Shown piece by piece: positions 1 through 8,869 of a DNA stretch of 64,000 nt. The stretch is from Vibrio sp. JPW-9-11-11 (lineage in GTDB: Bacteria > Pseudomonadota > Gammaproteobacteria > Enterobacterales > Vibrionaceae), in assembly GCF_013369335.1 (NCBI RefSeq), contig NZ_SZQJ01000003.1, positions 62,001 through 126,000 of the forward strand, written 5' to 3'. The position numbers and the translations under genes are program-made. How positions within the stretch are numbered: the stretch's first letter is position 1; the number at the start of each line of letters is the position of its first letter. The notes under the pieces were generated by a model. The model was not told the DNA's origin. It was given only the letters and a program-made list of their open reading frames with translations, and did no database searches.

Positions 1-104
1 TTTACGATGACGGCAACCTTATCTAATGCCACTGGCTCTGCTTGTGCTGCATTTAACGTGCTGGTCGCACATAGAGCCAAGAGCGCGTGTTTCCAAAATC
101 TCAT
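1..104 (-). CDS. surA: Periplasmic chaperone/peptidyl-prolyl isomerase SurA (N-terminal fragment)
   Basis: Only the first 34 codons are in the window, and the gene runs off the left edge. The start ATG is the complement of 102-104. The peptide begins MRFWKHALLALCATSTLNAAQA and continues into EPVALDKVAVIV: a Sec signal peptide with a basic n-region, a hydrophobic core and an AQA-type cleavage site, followed by the start of a SurA N-domain (SurA proteins begin the mature chain with a PxxLDKVxxIV-like strand). SurA escorts outer-membrane proteins, including LptD, through the periplasm. It lies 54 bp downstream of lptD on the same strand, the standard lptD-surA arrangement, which supports the name despite the short fragment. 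Identification rests on the signal peptide, the short mature stretch and this context. Confidence 0.82.
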   Translation of the reverse strand, partial: MRFWKHALLALCATSTLNAAQAEPVALDKVAVIV

Positions 105-126
105 TCAAGAACCTATAAAATATAAT

Positions 127-153
127 TAGCCTGCAGAGTTAGACAGCAGGCTA
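127..153 (-). terminator. Hairpin between lptD and surA (possible attenuator)
   Basis: TAGCCTGC at 127-134 pairs perfectly with GCAGGCTA at 146-153 around an 11-nt loop, just after the lptD stop. On the minus strand the stem is followed by an AT-rich stretch (ATTATATTTTATAG) and not by a clean U-run, so it looks like a weak or partial terminator, or an mRNA processing or stability hairpin, between lptD and surA. Confidence 0.4.
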
Positions 154-158
154 TTGAA

Positions 159-2519
159 TTAGTTGTTTAAGAAGAATGGGCGGCCATAACCTAATGAGTT
201 ACCCGCACTGTCTAAGCCTGCTAGCCCTGAACCTGCACCTATCTTGGTACCAAAGCCAATAATACCAAAGTTCAGGCTAAAGTTACTTTCGTACATCGGT
301 GTGGCGGTTGTGGTGTTGATATAGTCACCGTCCCAGCCTTGTAACTGTTTGCTGTAGGTAAAACCAATGTACCAACAATCAGACGTATAGTTCAGTCGCG
401 TCAACCACTCGAGCGCTTCATCGGTGGTAATGTCATAGAAGTATTGTGCACTGGCGTTCCAACGGCGGGATATCTGATAACCTGCCAGTAGTCCGGCCTG
501 AGAAATGCCGTCTGGAGTGATGCTATCGATATTAAAGTCGACTGTATTATCAATATATTCCTTGGTGACGTAGCGATAGTTGCCTTGAAGATAACCCCCA
601 CTGAAGCGGTACTCTAGCGTGCTGTTACCTAACTGAACTTCACCGGTATCGATATCATACTGAATCCCTCCATGGTAGAAGAGATAGTCATCGTAGTTGA
701 AGTCCATCTCGACGGCCCAGGCTGAATAGTTCGAAGGCGAGTCGCTCGGTGAATCAATACGTTGATTGGCATCTAAGTAGATAATTTGACCAAACGAAAT
801 ATTCAATCGTTCCTTAAATCCATCATCAAAGAAGCGAGTCGAGGCACCATAGCTAAACTGGTTGGCGGCGGCGATCTCATCAACACCACTAAATTTACGA
901 CTACGGAACAAACCGTAGTAGTCGGTTTGCAGCAAGGTGGTATCGTATTTGGCGATGTCGCTTTGATCTTCTTTCGGTACATAAAGGTACTGAACTTGAG
1001 GCTCAAGCGTTTGGGTATAGTTATCAAATATCACCGTATCGCGTTCTAACACAACACCTGCGTGAGAGCGAAACTCCGGGATAACGCGCGAAACGTTTTC
1101 TTTTAATCCATAGTATGGATTGCTCGACCCATTAGCCAGAGTTTGAGATGTAGTATCGACCCCCTCTAACTCTTGTTGATAGTATGTGCCGAGTAATCTT
1201 GCTTCAGTGGTCCAGCTACCCCAAGTCGTGCCTACAGGTATTGCAAAGCCCGGTTCGATGTGAACGCGAGTTGCAGAGGGTTTACCTTCAGCGTCGGTAT
1301 CAAAGCGCGAAACATGACTTTTCATATCAAAGTCGAGGTAGCGCATAAGTGCCGGCGCGTAGTAGTTAAACTCTAATTGAGGCAGTAGGCGGTATGGTAA
1401 ATTGTTAGTGGTCGTGAGTACCTGAAAGTCACGCGCCAATATTGACGCATCCCAACTGTTGGAACGGTATGTCGCTCTCGCTTCTTGAATCAATTGCCCG
1501 TCTTCGCGGTTACCAATCCCAGAGTCGATATCAGAGAAGTAACGTATATCGCTGACTTTCGAGTAATCAGCTTCAAACTTCCAGTTCTCTTGGAAAATCC
1601 CGGTGTGTTGCCATTGGAAACCCCAACGGTCACCATACTCCGGGTATTTCTTATCGTCATGCAAGTACTCGGACTTCAAAGTGCTGAAACCAAAGTCGGA
1701 GAGATAACGGAATTCACTGTTGAGTTGAGTTCCCCGCTTTTGCATATACTTGAGCGTTGTCTCTAGATCGTAGTTAGGTGCCAAGTTCCAGTAGATAGGC
1801 ACTTCCATTTCAAAGCCGTCACTCGAGCCATACGAGACCGTAGGGTAGAGGAAGCCTGTTTTGCGCGTATCGCCAATAGGCACGGTTAGAAATGGCAGGT
1901 AGAACACTGGCACATTAACAATTTCAAAGCGTGGATTATAGAAGGTCGCTTCTTCTTCGTTTTGGTCGATATCGATGCTGGTGGCACGCATGCGCCATGA
2001 CTTATCGCCTTCCGGGCATGAGGTAATGGTGCCATCTTCAATTTCGTAGACAGCCTTGCCAGTTTTGGCTACGTAGACCGCTTCGCCTCGGCCAGGTTCA
2101 CACAAGAATTGATATTGGGTATTCTCGAGTGTCACCTCTTCAGTGTTAAGGTTATTGGTGGCTTTGTCTGAAATGGTTTTTATTTCGCCGTCGCTAAAGG
2201 TCACATTGCCTTCAGCGACAACAATGTTTTCTTGTTGGTGCATGGTGACGTTGTCCGCCTGCATGCGCTTTTTACCCTGAACCACGACTACATTGCCGTG
2301 ATAGGTTGCTTTATCACCATTTATCGCTTCTAGGCTGTCTGCTTCGACATTCACCGGAAGTTGATTAGGATTTTCTGGTTCAGGTTCGTTGATCAGACAT
2401 TGATCTATAGCGGGCAGTTCCTGCACACTATCGTCTAATATAGTTTCTGCTTGAGTCTGAGGCACTAAAAACGCAGCACCGATCGAGGCGGCTAACAAGG
2501 TGCGGGGAAAACGTGACAT
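159..2519 (-). CDS. lptD: LPS-assembly outer-membrane protein LptD
   Basis: Outer-membrane translocon that, with the lipoprotein LptE, inserts lipopolysaccharide into the outer leaflet. The 786-aa product has a Sec signal peptide (about residues 1-24, ending QTQA), an N-terminal OstA/LptA-like periplasmic beta-jellyroll (about 55-190) and a long C-terminal beta-barrel rich in alternating aromatic and polar strands (about 210-786), ending in the aromatic-containing tail YGRPFFLNN. Length matches E. coli LptD (784 aa). The sequence contains Cys41, Cys140, Cys168 and Cys715; the E. coli protein has a tandem Cys pair at the C-terminal site, whereas here there is a single one. It heads an lptD-surA unit and is divergent from djlA across 147 bp, which should hold both promoters. 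Confidence 0.95.
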   Translation of the reverse strand: MSRFPRTLLAASIGAAFLVPQTQAETILDDSVQELPAIDQCLINEPEPENPNQLPVNVEADSLEAINGDKATYHGNVVVVQGKKRMQADNVTMHQQENIVVAEGNVTFSDGEIKTISDKATNNLNTEEVTLENTQYQFLCEPGRGEAVYVAKTGKAVYEIEDGTITSCPEGDKSWRMRATSIDIDQNEEEATFYNPRFEIVNVPVFYLPFLTVPIGDTRKTGFLYPTVSYGSSDGFEMEVPIYWNLAPNYDLETTLKYMQKRGTQLNSEFRYLSDFGFSTLKSEYLHDDKKYPEYGDRWGFQWQHTGIFQENWKFEADYSKVSDIRYFSDIDSGIGNREDGQLIQEARATYRSNSWDASILARDFQVLTTTNNLPYRLLPQLEFNYYAPALMRYLDFDMKSHVSRFDTDAEGKPSATRVHIEPGFAIPVGTTWGSWTTEARLLGTYYQQELEGVDTTSQTLANGSSNPYYGLKENVSRVIPEFRSHAGVVLERDTVIFDNYTQTLEPQVQYLYVPKEDQSDIAKYDTTLLQTDYYGLFRSRKFSGVDEIAAANQFSYGASTRFFDDGFKERLNISFGQIIYLDANQRIDSPSDSPSNYSAWAVEMDFNYDDYLFYHGGIQYDIDTGEVQLGNSTLEYRFSGGYLQGNYRYVTKEYIDNTVDFNIDSITPDGISQAGLLAGYQISRRWNASAQYFYDITTDEALEWLTRLNYTSDCWYIGFTYSKQLQGWDGDYINTTTATPMYESNFSLNFGIIGFGTKIGAGSGLAGLDSAGNSLGYGRPFFLNN

Positions 2520-2666
2520 CGAGTTTTACTATCCTGTTGAACTTGATATATCCGGTGAATAGGAGACCGAACAAAAAAATGACGGACCTTATCATAAAGT
2601 AATTTAGAGCTTACAGCACTATCAGACCGCGTTACGATGTAAAAATTCATAGATTGAGAGCACATA

Positions 2667-3512
2667 ATGCATATTTTCGGCAAAATCCTTGGTACTTTTT
2701 TTGGTTTCCTATTTGGTGGGCCATTCGGTGCGTTGTTGGGCCTGTTCATTGGTCATCAATTCGACAAAGCGCGTCGCCTTCGCCAGGCTGGTTTCAATGG
2801 TGGTTTTGGCAGCGGGCCAAGTCAAACGGAACGTCAGGAGGAGTTTTTCAAAGCGGCGTTTGCTGTTATGGGCCATGTCGCCAAAGCCAAGGGGCAAGTT
2901 ACTCGAGAAGAGATTCAGCTTGCGACCATGATGATGGACAGAATGAGTCTCCACGGTGAACAGCGCCGCGCGGCTCAAAATGCTTTTCGAGAGGGCAAAG
3001 AGTCTGATTTCCCTTTAGATACGGTGTTGGAGCGAGTTCGCATTTCCTCTGATGGCCGTTATGACCTAATACAGTTTTTCCTTGAGCTGCAAATTTCCGC
3101 CGCTTTTGCTGATGGAGAACTTCATCCAAGCGAGCGCAATGTGCTGCATAAAATTGCGCGTGGTTTAGGTTTTTCGTCAGAGCAACTTGAGCAGCGACTG
3201 CGTATGCAAGAGGCCGCGTTTCGTTTTCAACACGGTGGTTTCGGTGGTCAAGGACAATCACAGCAATCGAATGGTGGTTGGCAGCAAGCTCAAGGGGCCC
3301 ATCAGCTCAGTGATGCGTATAAGCTGCTTGGTATCGATAGCAGCTCAGACGCAAAAACGGTCAAACGTGCTTATCGCAAGTTGATGAACGAGCATCATCC
3401 CGACAAGCTTATGGCAAAAGGTCTACCGCCCGAAATGATGAACGTTGCCAAGGAAAAAGCTCAAGAGATTCAAAACGCGTATGACTTAATTAAAAAGAGC
3501 AAGGGCTTTTAA
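2667..3512 (+). CDS. djlA: Membrane-anchored DnaJ-like co-chaperone DjlA
   Basis: Inner-membrane type III J-protein that stimulates DnaK and influences envelope stress signalling in enterobacteria. The 281-aa product starts with a Gly-rich membrane segment (about residues 5-30, containing FGFLFGGPFGALLGLFIG), has a TerB-like helical middle (about 50-170), a Gly/Gln-rich linker (about 190-210) and a C-terminal J domain (about 215-281) with the essential HPD tripeptide in HHPDK. All parts of the family architecture are present and the length is usual. The start ATG at 2667 fits the membrane anchor. It is divergent from lptD, the neighbour it also has in other gammaproteobacteria. Confidence 0.94.
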   Translation: MHIFGKILGTFFGFLFGGPFGALLGLFIGHQFDKARRLRQAGFNGGFGSGPSQTERQEEFFKAAFAVMGHVAKAKGQVTREEIQLATMMMDRMSLHGEQRRAAQNAFREGKESDFPLDTVLERVRISSDGRYDLIQFFLELQISAAFADGELHPSERNVLHKIARGLGFSSEQLEQRLRMQEAAFRFQHGGFGGQGQSQQSNGGWQQAQGAHQLSDAYKLLGIDSSSDAKTVKRAYRKLMNEHHPDKLMAKGLPPEMMNVAKEKAQEIQNAYDLIKKSKGF

Positions 3513-3516
3513 CGCT

Positions 3517-3552
3517 ATTGATCGATGACAAAGAGAGTTGTCATCGATCAAT
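3517..3552 (+). terminator. Perfect 15-bp stem hairpin after djlA
   Basis: ATTGATCGATGACAA (3517-3531) and TTGTCATCGATCAAT (3538-3552) are exact reverse complements separated by AGAGAG, 4 bp after the djlA stop. There is no U-run on the plus strand, so its role as a Rho-independent terminator is uncertain; a processing hairpin or operator for the next gene is also possible. Its position argues against translating the downstream gene from the TTG at 3518. Confidence 0.55.
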
Positions 3553-3640
3553 AAAGCGATTAATTGATAGAATTGTTATTGGCAATAATCGCCCCCCCGT
3601 GACTACAATTAGTTCAAGGGAGAGGGGGCTGTGTCAAGTT

Positions 3641-4795
3641 ATGGAAGCAACAATAGACTGCATGGCGTTTCAACCGCCATGCCATCATCAACTGAATCAT
3701 AAATTTGCCGCTATTCAGCAACGCATGCAGGTTCATCACGCCACAATCGATAGGGTATGCTTTGTTTTGTATGACCCCTGTGACCATCTACTTAAAACCT
3801 ACGCAGATAGCGCTCAGCAATGCTTGAGTGGTGTCCACATTCAGGCTCCGATTAGCGGCTTACCCGCGTTAAAACCTTGCTTAGAGAGTCGCCGTCATGC
3901 CGTTTTTTCGGATTTACGCGAGCTAAGGTCTTGCTCGCTTATCCAGCGCTTTCTTGAACAAGGCTATCATTCTAGTTTGGTGTGGCCGGTATTCTCAGCC
4001 AAACAGTTCCTTGGTTTTATCTTTGCCCTCTCATCGCAAGTCGATGCGTTTGAAGAGCGAGATCTAACTCATTTGGCTCCATACTTGAATATGCTGCAGT
4101 CAACGGTTTTATCGGAATTTGAGTTGGTCAGTGCACTGCTCACCAAGGCGCATTCGCTCGTGGCACGCTCACCGATTTATCAGCGTGAGTCGAGCGCTCA
4201 TAAACAGAGAATGGCGGCGTATTGTGAGCTTATGGCTTTAGGTTTAGCTGAGCGTTATGACTTTGATGACGAATGGATTGAGCACTTAAGCTTGTTCGCT
4301 CAGTTTCACGATATCGGTAAAGTCATGTTGCCGCCTGAGCTGTTATGCAAGCAAGAACAATTGACTCGCGACGAGGTCGTTCAGTTACAAAGGCATATCG
4401 AACACGGTGAACAGTTGCTTGAAGAGTTTGCCCACCAACTGGGGGAATCCGAGCACCCTGCGGTTAAACTTTTTGGCCAAGTGATCGCCCATCATTATGA
4501 GTTTCTTGACGGCAGCGGTTACCCTCGTCAACTAAAAGGCGAGCAGATACCGATTAGCAGCCGTATCGTCTGTGTGGCGAATATCTTCGATGCATTGACC
4601 AGTCATAAGCCTTACAAACAAGCTTGGTCGATTCCTTACGCGATGATAGAGCTAGGTAAAATGGTGGCAGAAGGCAAACTCGACGGTGAGTGCGTCAACG
4701 TATTGCGCGAGAATCAAACGGCACTCAAAGCGATAGTTGAGCGTTATCCAGAGCGAGACCCTAAAGATGGTGGTTATGAAAGGCAAAAGGCGTAG
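3641..4795 (+). CDS. GAF-like/HD-GYP domain cyclic-di-GMP phosphodiesterase
   Basis: Predicted to hydrolyse cyclic-di-GMP. From ATG 3641 the product is 384 aa. The N-terminal part (about residues 15-160) resembles a GAF sensor domain. The C-terminal part (about 180-370) is an HD-GYP domain with HDIGK (His223-Asp224), a later HHYEFLDGSGYP stretch (about 284-295, giving the HHE and GYP signatures) and an ANIFDALTSHKPYK segment typical of the family, so all metal-binding residues appear intact. Reading could extend upstream to a TTG at 3518, but that runs through a strong hairpin and has no ribosome-binding site; the purine-rich AGGGAGAGGGGG lies upstream of 3641, though the spacing is slightly long. 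No transmembrane segment is evident, so it is probably cytoplasmic. Substrate and sensed ligand are inferred from the family only. Confidence 0.85.
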   Translation: MEATIDCMAFQPPCHHQLNHKFAAIQQRMQVHHATIDRVCFVLYDPCDHLLKTYADSAQQCLSGVHIQAPISGLPALKPCLESRRHAVFSDLRELRSCSLIQRFLEQGYHSSLVWPVFSAKQFLGFIFALSSQVDAFEERDLTHLAPYLNMLQSTVLSEFELVSALLTKAHSLVARSPIYQRESSAHKQRMAAYCELMALGLAERYDFDDEWIEHLSLFAQFHDIGKVMLPPELLCKQEQLTRDEVVQLQRHIEHGEQLLEEFAHQLGESEHPAVKLFGQVIAHHYEFLDGSGYPRQLKGEQIPISSRIVCVANIFDALTSHKPYKQAWSIPYAMIELGKMVAEGKLDGECVNVLRENQTALKAIVERYPERDPKDGGYERQKA

Positions 4796-4818
4796 TAGGT
4801 ATTAACCTGCTACGCCTT
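4787..4818 (+). terminator. Hairpin at end of HD-GYP gene
   Basis: AAGGCGTAGTAGGT (4787-4800) pairs with AACCTGCTACGCCTT (4804-4818), with one G-U, overlapping the stop codon. There is no long T-run after the stem. It sits between the HD-GYP gene and the convergent tRNA gene and could end transcription from both sides. Confidence 0.55.
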
Positions 4819-4826
4819 CTGGAATA

Positions 4827-4902
4827 TGGTGGCCCCTCGCAGACTTGAACTGCGGACCAATCGATTATGAGTCGACTGCTCTAACCACTGAGCTAAGGGG
4901 CC
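4827..4902 (-). tRNA. ileX: tRNA-Ile (CAU anticodon, lysidine-modified type)
   Basis: A complete 76-nt cloverleaf on the minus strand: acceptor GGCCCCT/AGGGGCC, D-arm GCTC/GAGC, anticodon arm GTCGA-CTCATAA-TCGAT, T-arm CGCAG-TTCAAGT-CTGCG and an encoded CCA end at 4827-4829. The anticodon CAU (complement of 4867-4869) could suggest Met, but the body is nearly that of E. coli tRNA-Ile2 (ileX), which begins GGCCCCTTAGCTCAGTGGTT and reads AUA after TilS converts C34 to lysidine. The location just downstream of rpoD on the same strand is where ileX lies in E. coli. It has its own strong promoter. Confidence 0.95.
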
Positions 4903-4915
4903 GTGTAGGGCAATG

Positions 4916-4944
4916 ATTATAGGGGATGACGATCTAGCTGTCTA
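4916..4944 (-). promoter_or_regulatory. Sigma-70 promoter of tRNA-Ile(CAU)
   Basis: On the minus strand TAGACA (4939-4944) and a perfect TATAAT (4916-4921) are separated by 17 nt, near-consensus for sigma-70. Predicted transcription start is a few bases before the tRNA 5' end at 4902, so the leader would be very short. Confidence 0.75.
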
Positions 4945-4999
4945 GACGCTATCAGAGCTAAATGCGCTTAGTTTTTATCCACTTAAAACATCCAGAGAC

Positions 5000-5027
5000 A
5001 AAAAAGGTGAGCATTTGCTCACCTTTT
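5000..5027 (-). terminator. Rho-independent terminator of rpoD
   Basis: The minus strand reads AAAAGGTGAGC, a short loop, GCTCACCTTTT, then a run of T (A's at 5000-5005), 24 bp after the rpoD stop. Classic intrinsic terminator closing the rpsU-dnaG-rpoD operon before the separately promoted tRNA. Confidence 0.85.
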
Positions 5028-5050
5028 CATCATTCGCTAGTCTGTAACGA

Positions 5051-6907
5051 TTATTCGTCTAGGAAGCTGCGCAGAGTTTCTGAACGGCTAGGGTGACGCA
5101 GTTTACGTAGCGCTTTTGCCTCAATCTGACGAATACGCTCACGGGTCACGTCGAACTGCTTGCCCACCTCTTCTAGCGTGTGGTCCGTGTTCATATCGAT
5201 ACCAAAACGCATACGTAGGACTTTTGCTTCACGAGGGGTTAGACCCGCGAGTACATCCTTGGTTGCGACTTTGAGACTTCCCGCAGTGGCAGAGTCTAGT
5301 GGTAGCTCCAGCGTCGTATCTTCAATGAAATCACCTAGATGCGAGTCTTCGTCGTCACCAATTGGTGTTTCCATCGAGATTGGCTCTTTAGCGATCTTGA
5401 GTACTTTACGAATCTTATCTTCTGGCATCTGCATGCGTTCTGCCAGCTCTTCCGGTAACGGCTCACGACCCATCTCTTGCAGCATTTGACGAGAGATACG
5501 GTTGAGTTTGTTGATCGTTTCGATCATGTGTACCGGAATACGAATCGTACGTGCTTGGTCTGCGATAGAGCGAGTGATCGCTTGGCGAATCCACCAAGTC
5601 GCATAAGTCGAGAACTTGTAACCACGGCGGTATTCAAACTTATCGACCGCTTTCATCAGACCGATGTTCCCTTCTTGAATCAGATCCAAGAACTGTAGAC
5701 CACGGTTGGTGTATTTCTTCGCGATAGAGATAACGAGACGAAGGTTCGCTTCGACCATCTCTTTTTTCGCACGGCGAGCTTTTGCTTCGCCGATCGACAT
5801 ACGACGGCTGATCTCTTTGATGTTCTGTACCGTGAGTGATGTTTCTTCTTCAATCACTTTTAACTTAGAGATTGAACGACGAATGTCATCTTCACTACGG
5901 CGAACCTTTTCTGCGTAAGGCTTATCAGAGGCAAGAATCTCATCGAGCCATGCTTCGCTTGATTCGTTACCCGTGAACAGGGTAATAAAAGATTTCTTTG
6001 GCATTTTGCCGTATTCAACGGTCGCTCTCATGATGAGGCGCTCTTGAGTACGCACACGCTCCATCGAGGTACGAAGCTCTTCTACTAGGTAGTCAAATTG
6101 TTTCGGCGTTAGACGGAACTCTTTGAATACATCGATAACCAGTTCATTCGCGATTTGAGCCTTTGGACTTTCGCGGCCATACTCGTTGCAAGCTAGTTGA
6201 TAGTTTTGGAACGTGTTGCGCAAAGACGTGAACTTCTCAAGAGCAAGCTCAGGGTCAATGCCTGTATCTTCCTCTTCTGAATCGTCGTCTTCAGACTCCT
6301 CATCGTCTTCATCTTCTTCGTCTTCATCTTCTAGATCAGACTCAGCCAGCTCAGAACCAATGTGGGTCGCGGTTGGCGCTGCCGTTTCGTCTGCATCTGG
6401 GTCAACGAAGCCAGTGATAAGGTCGGTAAGACGGAGCTCTTCGGCTTGAACTTTATCAAATTGCTCTAAAATGTATGGGATAGTGCCCGGATACTCCGCT
6501 ACAGCATTTTGAACTTGGTTAATACCATCTTCAATACGCTTCGCGATATCGATCTCGCCTTCACGAGTCAATAGTTCAACTGTCCCCATTTCGCGCATGT
6601 ACATGCGCACTGGGTCAGTGGTGCGGCCGATTTCGTTTTCTACGCTCGATAGCGCAGCTGCAGCGGCTTCTGCTGCATCCTCATCGGTGATTGTATCATC
6701 ATCGTTTAGAGCAAGATCATCGGCGTCTGGAGCCGTTTCTACGACTCGGATGCCCATGTCGTTGATCATCTGAATGATGTCTTCGACCTGTTCTGAATCG
6801 ACAATTTCTGCCGGCAGGTGGTCGTTTACTTCTGCGTAGGTCAGATAGCCTTGTTCTTTGCCTTTAATGACAAGTTGCTTTAGCTGTGACTGCGGATTTT
6901 GATCCAT
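5051..6907 (-). CDS. rpoD: Primary sigma factor RpoD (sigma-70)
   Basis: Housekeeping sigma subunit of RNA polymerase. The 618-aa product has region 1.1 (about 1-80), regions 1.2-2 with the promoter-melting segment ([19 protein letters not shown], about 430-450), region 3, and region 4.2 with the -35 recognition helix ([20 protein letters not shown], near 580-600). A long acidic stretch (about residues 190-215, mostly Asp/Glu/Ser) lies in the non-conserved region between 1.2 and 2.1, as in other gammaproteobacteria. Length matches the family (E. coli 613 aa). It is the last gene of rpsU-yqeY-dnaG-rpoD, 98 bp after dnaG, and is followed by an intrinsic terminator. Confidence 0.98.
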   Translation of the reverse strand: MDQNPQSQLKQLVIKGKEQGYLTYAEVNDHLPAEIVDSEQVEDIIQMINDMGIRVVETAPDADDLALNDDDTITDEDAAEAAAAALSSVENEIGRTTDPVRMYMREMGTVELLTREGEIDIAKRIEDGINQVQNAVAEYPGTIPYILEQFDKVQAEELRLTDLITGFVDPDADETAAPTATHIGSELAESDLEDEDEEDEDDEESEDDDSEEEDTGIDPELALEKFTSLRNTFQNYQLACNEYGRESPKAQIANELVIDVFKEFRLTPKQFDYLVEELRTSMERVRTQERLIMRATVEYGKMPKKSFITLFTGNESSEAWLDEILASDKPYAEKVRRSEDDIRRSISKLKVIEEETSLTVQNIKEISRRMSIGEAKARRAKKEMVEANLRLVISIAKKYTNRGLQFLDLIQEGNIGLMKAVDKFEYRRGYKFSTYATWWIRQAITRSIADQARTIRIPVHMIETINKLNRISRQMLQEMGREPLPEELAERMQMPEDKIRKVLKIAKEPISMETPIGDDEDSHLGDFIEDTTLELPLDSATAGSLKVATKDVLAGLTPREAKVLRMRFGIDMNTDHTLEEVGKQFDVTRERIRQIEAKALRKLRHPSRSETLRSFLDE

Positions 6908-7005
6908 AGACGGTATCCAACTTAGTATCTGGTGAAGGAATTAGTATGCGAGTTGCAAACCACACATCTTAACAAATTTATTTATTGCTGACTATTCGAA
7001 CAGGG

Positions 7006-8763
7006 TTACGCTTTTAAATCTAGCATTAAGGCTAGCAGCTCCCTTCTTTCTTCGGTTGATAAACCGACACTTCTTTCTTTGGCCTGCAGGTTTTCAATTT
7101 GTTTTTCAACGCATTGGGCAATAATTTTGTCCAATGAGTCTAAAAATATATCTTGTTCATTATCGTCGTCGAGGGGGATTTCCCATCCTGCAAGACGCGA
7201 TAATAGCGCTTCGTGGCGACTATTTCGCCAGTGCTCAAGCAACTGGCCTGTAGTGATATTGGGATGCTGATGGCAATATTCAAGCACTTCCACAAATAAA
7301 CTTAGTCCCGGTACTGTTAATTCACGCACACTCGAAAGATCCGGTACCATTTCAGCATAGCTCGGATTTTGAATAAGCAAAGCGATGACCTCGCGCATTG
7401 GAGTGCGTTTAATCTCTTTATGCGGTTGGGGCCGGGTTTCACTGTTTTTCTTGCGCGGCTGGCGTAAGCGATTGTCAAAACCAGTCCGCTCATCGAGCAG
7501 CTTTTCCAATAGTTCTTGAAAGTAAGGATCAGGAATTTTCTCGATCAAAGCGCTGGAATGGGCGCGAAGTGCTGACTTACCTTCATGAGTGCCTAGGTTG
7601 AGCTGGTGAATTTCGATCAAGTTATCGAATAAATAGCTCGATAGTGACGTGGCTTGCTCTATTTGCTGCTCTAGTGCTGGCTTACCGTGCTTGCGTACGT
7701 AACTATCCGGGTCTTCGCCATCAGGCAAGAACAAAAACTTGAGAGTGTTGCCGGTTTTTAAGTACTGCAATGCATTTTCGAGCGCACGCCAAGCGGCTTC
7801 TCGACCTGCGCGGTCGCCGTCATAACAACAGACCACGGTATTGGTTTGGCGAAATAGCAGTTGGATATGATCCCCAGTGGTCGATGTGCCGAGTGAAGCC
7901 ACAGAATAGTCGACACCATATTGTGCGAGAGCCACCACATCCATATAGCCTTCAACGACGAGGATTTGCTTAGGTTCACGGTGTGCTTGCATTACCTCGT
8001 AAAGGCCATACAGCTCTTTACCTTTGTGGAAAATCGGCGTTTCTGGCGAGTTGAGATATTTGGGGGTGCCTTCGCCAATTACTCGTCCACCAAAGCCGAT
8101 GACACGCCCGCGGCGATCGCGAATTGGGAACATGACTCGACCGCGGAAGCGGTCGTAGCGATTGCCTTTGTCGTTCTCGATCAACATCCCACCAGAAACC
8201 AGCATCTCTTGTGTCTGTGGGCTTTGACCAAAGTTTTTGCGAACTAGGTCCCACTCATCAGCGACATAGCCGATACCAAATTTTTGGACGATTTGGCCTG
8301 ATAATCCGCGTTCTTTCAGGTAATCAATGGCTACTTTGCTGCTGGGATGTTTCAGTTGATCACGATAAAACTGAGCAATGCTGCCCATAATGTCGTAGAG
8401 GTTGCGTTTTTGTTCAGAACTGGCCTTTGGCTGATTAGATTGAAAACCACCCCCTTGGCGTTGCTCTCTTGGTACCTCTAAACCGAGAAAAGAAGCGAGC
8501 TCTTCAATCGCTTCAACAAAGTCCAGACGCTCGTATTCCATCATAAAGTCGATGGCGTTACCGTGTACGCCACAGCCAAAGCAGTGATAAAACTGCTTTT
8601 CCTGGCTAACGCTAAATGAAGGGGTTTTTTCGTTGTGGAATGGGCAACAAGCGCCGTAGTTTTTGCCTTTTTTCTTAAGTTTTACGCGAGCGTCAATAAT
8701 GTCGACGATATCGAGTCGAGCGAGGAGATCATCAATGAAACTACGAGGGATGTGTCCTGCCAT
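7006..8763 (-). CDS. dnaG: DNA primase DnaG
   Basis: Synthesises RNA primers for the replication fork under DnaB control. The 585-aa product carries an N-terminal CHC2 zinc ribbon (Cys40, His43, Cys61, Cys64), the RNA polymerase core with a TOPRIM fold (about 255-345, including LVVEGYMDVVAL and the CYDGDRAG acidic motif), and a helical C-terminal DnaB-binding domain (about 450-585). Length is close to E. coli DnaG (581 aa). It lies between yqeY and rpoD in the conserved macromolecular synthesis operon; a hairpin upstream should lower its expression relative to rpsU. Confidence 0.97.
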   Translation of the reverse strand: MAGHIPRSFIDDLLARLDIVDIIDARVKLKKKGKNYGACCPFHNEKTPSFSVSQEKQFYHCFGCGVHGNAIDFMMEYERLDFVEAIEELASFLGLEVPREQRQGGGFQSNQPKASSEQKRNLYDIMGSIAQFYRDQLKHPSSKVAIDYLKERGLSGQIVQKFGIGYVADEWDLVRKNFGQSPQTQEMLVSGGMLIENDKGNRYDRFRGRVMFPIRDRRGRVIGFGGRVIGEGTPKYLNSPETPIFHKGKELYGLYEVMQAHREPKQILVVEGYMDVVALAQYGVDYSVASLGTSTTGDHIQLLFRQTNTVVCCYDGDRAGREAAWRALENALQYLKTGNTLKFLFLPDGEDPDSYVRKHGKPALEQQIEQATSLSSYLFDNLIEIHQLNLGTHEGKSALRAHSSALIEKIPDPYFQELLEKLLDERTGFDNRLRQPRKKNSETRPQPHKEIKRTPMREVIALLIQNPSYAEMVPDLSSVRELTVPGLSLFVEVLEYCHQHPNITTGQLLEHWRNSRHEALLSRLAGWEIPLDDDNEQDIFLDSLDKIIAQCVEKQIENLQAKERSVGLSTEERRELLALMLDLKA

Positions 8764-8815
8764 AAAACCTTAGAAAAACGCACTAACTAAAAATAAATCG
8801 AGAGAGGAGATACAA

Positions 8816-8850
8816 ACAAGCCGTGCATTCCGAAGGATAGCACGGCTTGT
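8816..8850 (-). terminator. Hairpin between yqeY and dnaG (partial terminator/attenuator)
   Basis: ACAAGCCGTGC (8816-8826) and GCACGGCTTGT (8840-8850) form a perfect 11-bp stem. On the minus strand the stem is followed by TTGTATCTCC, a short T-rich tail. It lies between rpsU-yqeY and dnaG, equivalent to the terminator between rpsU and dnaG in E. coli, and probably cuts read-through into dnaG-rpoD. Confidence 0.75.
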
Positions 8851-8869
8851 TGCAATTTGATTTGGGTAA

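Noticed and set aside
3518..3640. N-terminal extension of the HD-GYP protein from a TTG start
   Set aside because: The DNA is a strong hairpin directly after djlA and there is no ribosome-binding site; the domain starts downstream of ATG 3641.
4827..4902. tRNA-Met reading of the CAU anticodon
   Set aside because: The body and acceptor stem match tRNA-Ile2 (lysidine type) and the location after rpoD is that of ileX; not an initiator or elongator Met tRNA.
6213..6449. Serine-rich frame opposite rpoD
   Set aside because: It is the antisense reading of the Asp/Glu-rich segment of RpoD (GAT/GAA read as serine codons) and has no independent support.
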